Origin: an uncultured Alistipes sp.
Lineage (GTDB): Bacteria > Bacteroidota > Bacteroidia > Bacteroidales > Rikenellaceae
DNA length: 8,654 nt
Reading direction: 5' to 3'
Assembly (NCBI GenBank): GCA_900546005.1
Contig: URBJ01000091.1
Span: forward strand, 1-8,654
Part shown: positions 6,380 to 8,654 of the stretch, piece after piece
Layout of the letters: each line of letters starts with the position of its first letter
Numbering within the stretch: the first letter of the stretch is position 1
Position numbers and translations under genes: made by a program
Notes under the pieces: model-generated
The model's database searches: none
What the model was told of the DNA's origin: nothing
The model's input: only the letters and a program-made list of their open reading frames with translations

Positions 6380-7643
6380 TATTCCATTGGCGGAGCGGAT
6401 GCGCCCCCGTTCGCTCGACGAATATGTCGGACAGACCCATCTGGTTGGAGAAGAGGGGGTATTCCGCCGTTTTATCGAGACGGGGAATGTTCCGTCGTTT
6501 ATTTTGTGGGGACCTCCGGGTGTAGGGAAAACCTCGTTGGCCCGATTGGTAGCGACGGTGCTCGATCGGCCGTTTTTTACCCTGTCGGCCGTGAGTTCGG
6601 GGGTCAAGGAGGTGCGAGAAGTGATCGAGCAGGCCCGCAAAAGCCATTTCTTCAACAGCCCGGCGCCGTTTCTCTTTATCGATGAGATCCACCGGTTCAA
6701 TAAGGCTCAGCAGGATTCACTGCTCGGGGCTGTCGAACAGGGGGTAATCACATTGATCGGTGCGACAACCGAGAATCCATCGTTCGAAGTGATTTCGCCG
6801 CTGTTGTCCCGTTGCCAGGTGTATACGTTGCAGGCGATGGAGGATCGTGATTTGCAGCGATTGCTCGATCGGGCGGTGTCGACCGATACGGAGCTCAAGG
6901 AGCGGGGCGTACGGATCGAACAGACCGAAGCGTTGTTCCGTTTTAGTGGTGGGGATGCACGCAAGCTGCTGAATATTATCGATATATTGTGTAATGCTAC
7001 TGAAGGAGAAATCGTTATTAACGATAAAAACGTGACCGAGTGTCTTCAGCAGAACATTGCCTTATACGATAAAAATGGAGAGCAGCATTACGATGTAATC
7101 TCCGCTTTTATCAAATCCGTGCGGGGAAGCGATCCGAATGCGGCGATCTACTACTTGGCACGGATGTTGGCCGGGGGTGAAGATCCCAAGTTTATTGCCC
7201 GCAGGTTGGTAATTCTGGCATCGGAAGATATCGGATTGGCCAATCCGAATGCGCTGTTGTTGGCGAATGCCTGTTTCGATACGGTCCACAAGATCGGGAT
7301 GCCCGAGGCGCGGATTCCGTTGGCCGAAGCGACGATCTATCTGGCAACGAGTCCGAAGAGTAACTCGGCCTATATGGCCGTTGATGCAGCGTTGCGGTTT
7401 GTCGAACACGACACGACGAATCGTCCGGTCCCGCTCCATATCCGCAATGCTCCGACCCAACTGATGAAACGTCTCGGATACGCCAAAAATTACAAGTATG
7501 CGCACGATTTCGAGGACCATTTCGTCGAGCAGGAGTTCATGCCGGCGGGTATGGAGGGTAAGAAGTTTTACATCCCGGCGGACAACCCGAAGGAGCGGGA
7601 GATCGGACAGCGGATCGAAAAGTATTGGAAGGGAAAATATTGA
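6369..7643 (+). CDS. rarA: Replication-associated recombination protein A (RarA/MgsA), AAA+ ATPase
   Basis: The 424-residue product matches RarA (MgsA; Mgs1/WRNIP1 family) in length and domain order. RarA is a tetrameric, clamp-loader-like AAA+ ATPase that acts at stalled replication forks and interacts with single-strand binding protein. The start resembles the family (PLAERMRPRSLDEYVGQTHL). Visible motifs are Walker A GPPGVGKT (48-55), Walker B FLFIDEIHRF (101-110), sensor 1 GATTENPSFE (131-140), the arginine-finger segment PLLSRC (144-149) and sensor 2 GGDARKLLN (194-202). The C-terminal tetramerisation region carries the family stretches SVRGSDPNAAIYYLARML (250-267), ASEDIGLANP (284-293), YLATSPKSNSAY (324-335), the VPLHIRNAPT block (354-363) and YKYAHDF (376-382). 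ATG 6369 is supported by the conserved N-terminus and a -7 box 20 nt upstream. It is divergent from yfcE and followed on the same strand, after 84 nt without an evident terminator, by kdsA. Nothing looks damaged or unusual. Confidence 0.96.
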   Translation: MRTNIPLAERMRPRSLDEYVGQTHLVGEEGVFRRFIETGNVPSFILWGPPGVGKTSLARLVATVLDRPFFTLSAVSSGVKEVREVIEQARKSHFFNSPAPFLFIDEIHRFNKAQQDSLLGAVEQGVITLIGATTENPSFEVISPLLSRCQVYTLQAMEDRDLQRLLDRAVSTDTELKERGVRIEQTEALFRFSGGDARKLLNIIDILCNATEGEIVINDKNVTECLQQNIALYDKNGEQHYDVISAFIKSVRGSDPNAAIYYLARMLAGGEDPKFIARRLVILASEDIGLANPNALLLANACFDTVHKIGMPEARIPLAEATIYLATSPKSNSAYMAVDAALRFVEHDTTNRPVPLHIRNAPTQLMKRLGYAKNYKYAHDFEDHFVEQEFMPAGMEGKKFYIPADNPKEREIGQRIEKYWKGKY

Positions 7644-7675
7644 TCTTGCGTCCGACGTTCTTTGATGGAGCGGGT

Positions 7676-7707
7676 TTTGGGAAAAACAGCCGAAATGGTT
7701 AACTTTA
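7676..7707 (+). promoter_or_regulatory. Putative kdsA promoter
   Basis: TTTG at 7676-7679, a 20-nt spacer, and TAACTTTA at 7700-7707 (seven of eight bases of TAnnTTTG) form a good Bacteroidota promoter. It ends 20 nt before the kdsA ATG. kdsA could therefore be transcribed on its own as well as by read-through from rarA. Confidence 0.6.
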
Positions 7708-7727
7708 CCCGATTAAATTTTTGAATT

Positions 7728-8561
7728 ATGGAGAGAAAAGAGATATTGAGCCGTATCCCGAATCTGCGGCATGTCGACAGCGGGATGTTTTTTCTGATGG
7801 CAGGCCCTTGTGTCGTAGAGAACGAGTCGATGCTTCACGAAGTGGCCGAAACGGCGTGCCGGATCACCGAAAGGCTGAAGATCCCCTATATTTTCAAAGC
7901 CTCTTACCGGAAGGCAAACCGTTCGCGACTCGATTCATTCAGCGGAATCGGCGACGAAAAGGCCTTGAAACTGTTGGCCGGAATTCGGCGTGAGTTCGGC
8001 GTGCCGGTCGTGACCGATATACACAATCCGGAGGAGGCGGCTATGGCGGCCGAGTATGTGGATGTGTTGCAGATTCCGGCGTTTCTGTGCCGACAGACCG
8101 ATCTGTTGGTTGCAGCTGCCCGGACGGGAAAGGTGATCAACATCAAAAAAGGGCAGTTTTTGGCACCGGAGGCGATGGCGTTTGCCGCAGGAAAGATCGT
8201 CGAAGCGGGCAATCCGAACGTGATGCTGACCGATCGCGGAACGACATTCGGCTATTATGATCTGATTGTCGACATGCGGGCGATCCCGACGATGCAGCGG
8301 CTCGGTTATCCGGTTGTGACCGACATTACCCACTCGTTGCAACAACCCAATCAGAGCTCGGGGGTAACGGGTGGACAGCCCGAAATGATCGAAACCATTG
8401 CCCGGGCTTCGGTGGCGGCAGGAGTCGATGGACTCTTCCTTGAGACCCACCCCGATCCTTCCGTAGCCAAGAGCGATGGGGCCAATATGTTGCGGCTCGA
8501 TTTGTTGGAGGGGTTGCTCGAACGACTGTGTCGGATTCGCGAGACGATCAACGCATTTTAA
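7728..8561 (+). CDS. kdsA: 3-deoxy-8-phosphooctulonate synthase (Kdo-8-phosphate synthase)
   Basis: The 277-residue product is KdsA, a cytoplasmic TIM-barrel enzyme condensing phosphoenolpyruvate with D-arabinose 5-phosphate to Kdo 8-phosphate, the precursor of the Kdo that links lipid A to LPS core. Length is normal for the family. Family motifs in order are AGPCVVE (25-31), FKASYRKANRS (56-66), TDIHNPEEA (96-104), IPAFLCRQTDLL (116-127), NIKKGQFLAP (138-147), LTDRGTTFGY (167-176), DITHSLQQP (199-207) and FLETHPDP (237-244). Cys28, His202, Glu239 and Asp250 match the four metal ligands of the Aquifex-type enzyme, so it should be the metal-dependent class rather than the E. coli type, which has Asn in place of the Cys. 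The substrate loop reads SYRKANRSR where most homologues have SFDKANRSS. This is a conservative oddity near the active site. The start is chosen from family length and a promoter just upstream. Confidence 0.96.
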   Translation: MERKEILSRIPNLRHVDSGMFFLMAGPCVVENESMLHEVAETACRITERLKIPYIFKASYRKANRSRLDSFSGIGDEKALKLLAGIRREFGVPVVTDIHNPEEAAMAAEYVDVLQIPAFLCRQTDLLVAAARTGKVINIKKGQFLAPEAMAFAAGKIVEAGNPNVMLTDRGTTFGYYDLIVDMRAIPTMQRLGYPVVTDITHSLQQPNQSSGVTGGQPEMIETIARASVAAGVDGLFLETHPDPSVAKSDGANMLRLDLLEGLLERLCRIRETINAF

Positions 8562-8629
8562 GGTGAGTTGTTGGCCTCGGAGCAAAAAGAAAGAATAAAA
8601 ACAGGTAAGAGAAAAAGATAGAGAAGCGT

Positions 8630-8654
8630 ATGAAGAAAGCGTGGAAGATCGGTG
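8630..8654 (+). CDS. Start of an unidentified gene (first eight codons, cut by the right edge)
   Basis: ATG at 8630 opens a frame beginning MKKAWKIG that runs off the window. The Lys-rich start would suit a signal peptide or membrane anchor, but eight residues cannot identify a product. It begins 68 nt after the kdsA stop with no terminator or promoter box visible between them, so co-transcription with kdsA is plausible. Its leader (8580-8626) is very rich in A and G, including a possible weak ribosome-binding patch. Confidence 0.4.

Noticed and set aside
6303..6692. N-terminal extension of the yfcE-type gene by 130 residues
   Set aside because: The extension is antisense to the conserved N-terminus and Walker region of rarA, and the family begins at KRIGILSDTHG.

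Overview
The window reads as an ordinary chromosomal segment of a Gram-negative Bacteroidota. Three things point there. First, several intergenic gaps carry promoter-like boxes matching the Bacteroidota consensus (TTTG, 19-21 nt, TAnnTTTG). Second, kdsA implies an LPS outer membrane. Third, a GH92 alpha-mannosidase is a typical gene of gut Bacteroidales. The moderately GC-rich codon use would suit an Alistipes-like or related Bacteroidales genome, but the genus is a guess.

Layout: (1) 1-395, minus strand: the N-terminal part of a MATE-family transporter gene, cut by the window edge. Its last ~30 visible residues do not look like the expected third membrane helix. (2) 396-542: a divergent promoter gap. 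(3) 543-2759, plus: a complete secreted GH92 alpha-mannosidase. (4) 2760-3191: a convergent gap with a ~150-nt nearly pure polypurine tract and a strong bidirectional terminator. (5) 3192-5750, minus: a ClpC-type Hsp100 ATPase. (6) 5799-6302, minus: a YfcE-type metallophosphoesterase that probably starts at TTG, 48 nt upstream of clpC and probably co-transcribed with it. (7) 6303-6368: a compact divergent promoter with an 8-bp-arm palindrome. (8) 6369-7643, plus: rarA (mgsA), encoding a replication-associated AAA+ ATPase. (9) 7728-8561, plus: kdsA, with its own promoter-like element, for the Kdo branch of LPS synthesis. (10) 8630-8654, plus: the first eight codons of a further gene.

The genes are mostly housekeeping: protein quality control, replication maintenance, LPS precursor synthesis, plus one glycan-degrading enzyme outside any visible SusC/SusD locus. 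I see no mobile element, CRISPR array, RNA gene or evident new multi-gene system. The points most worth a second look are regulatory or structural: the inverted repeat touching the clpC start codon, the palindrome over the yfcE/rarA promoters, the polypurine tract, the odd end of the MATE fragment, and the diverged N-domain and ClpP-loop residues of the ClpC protein.
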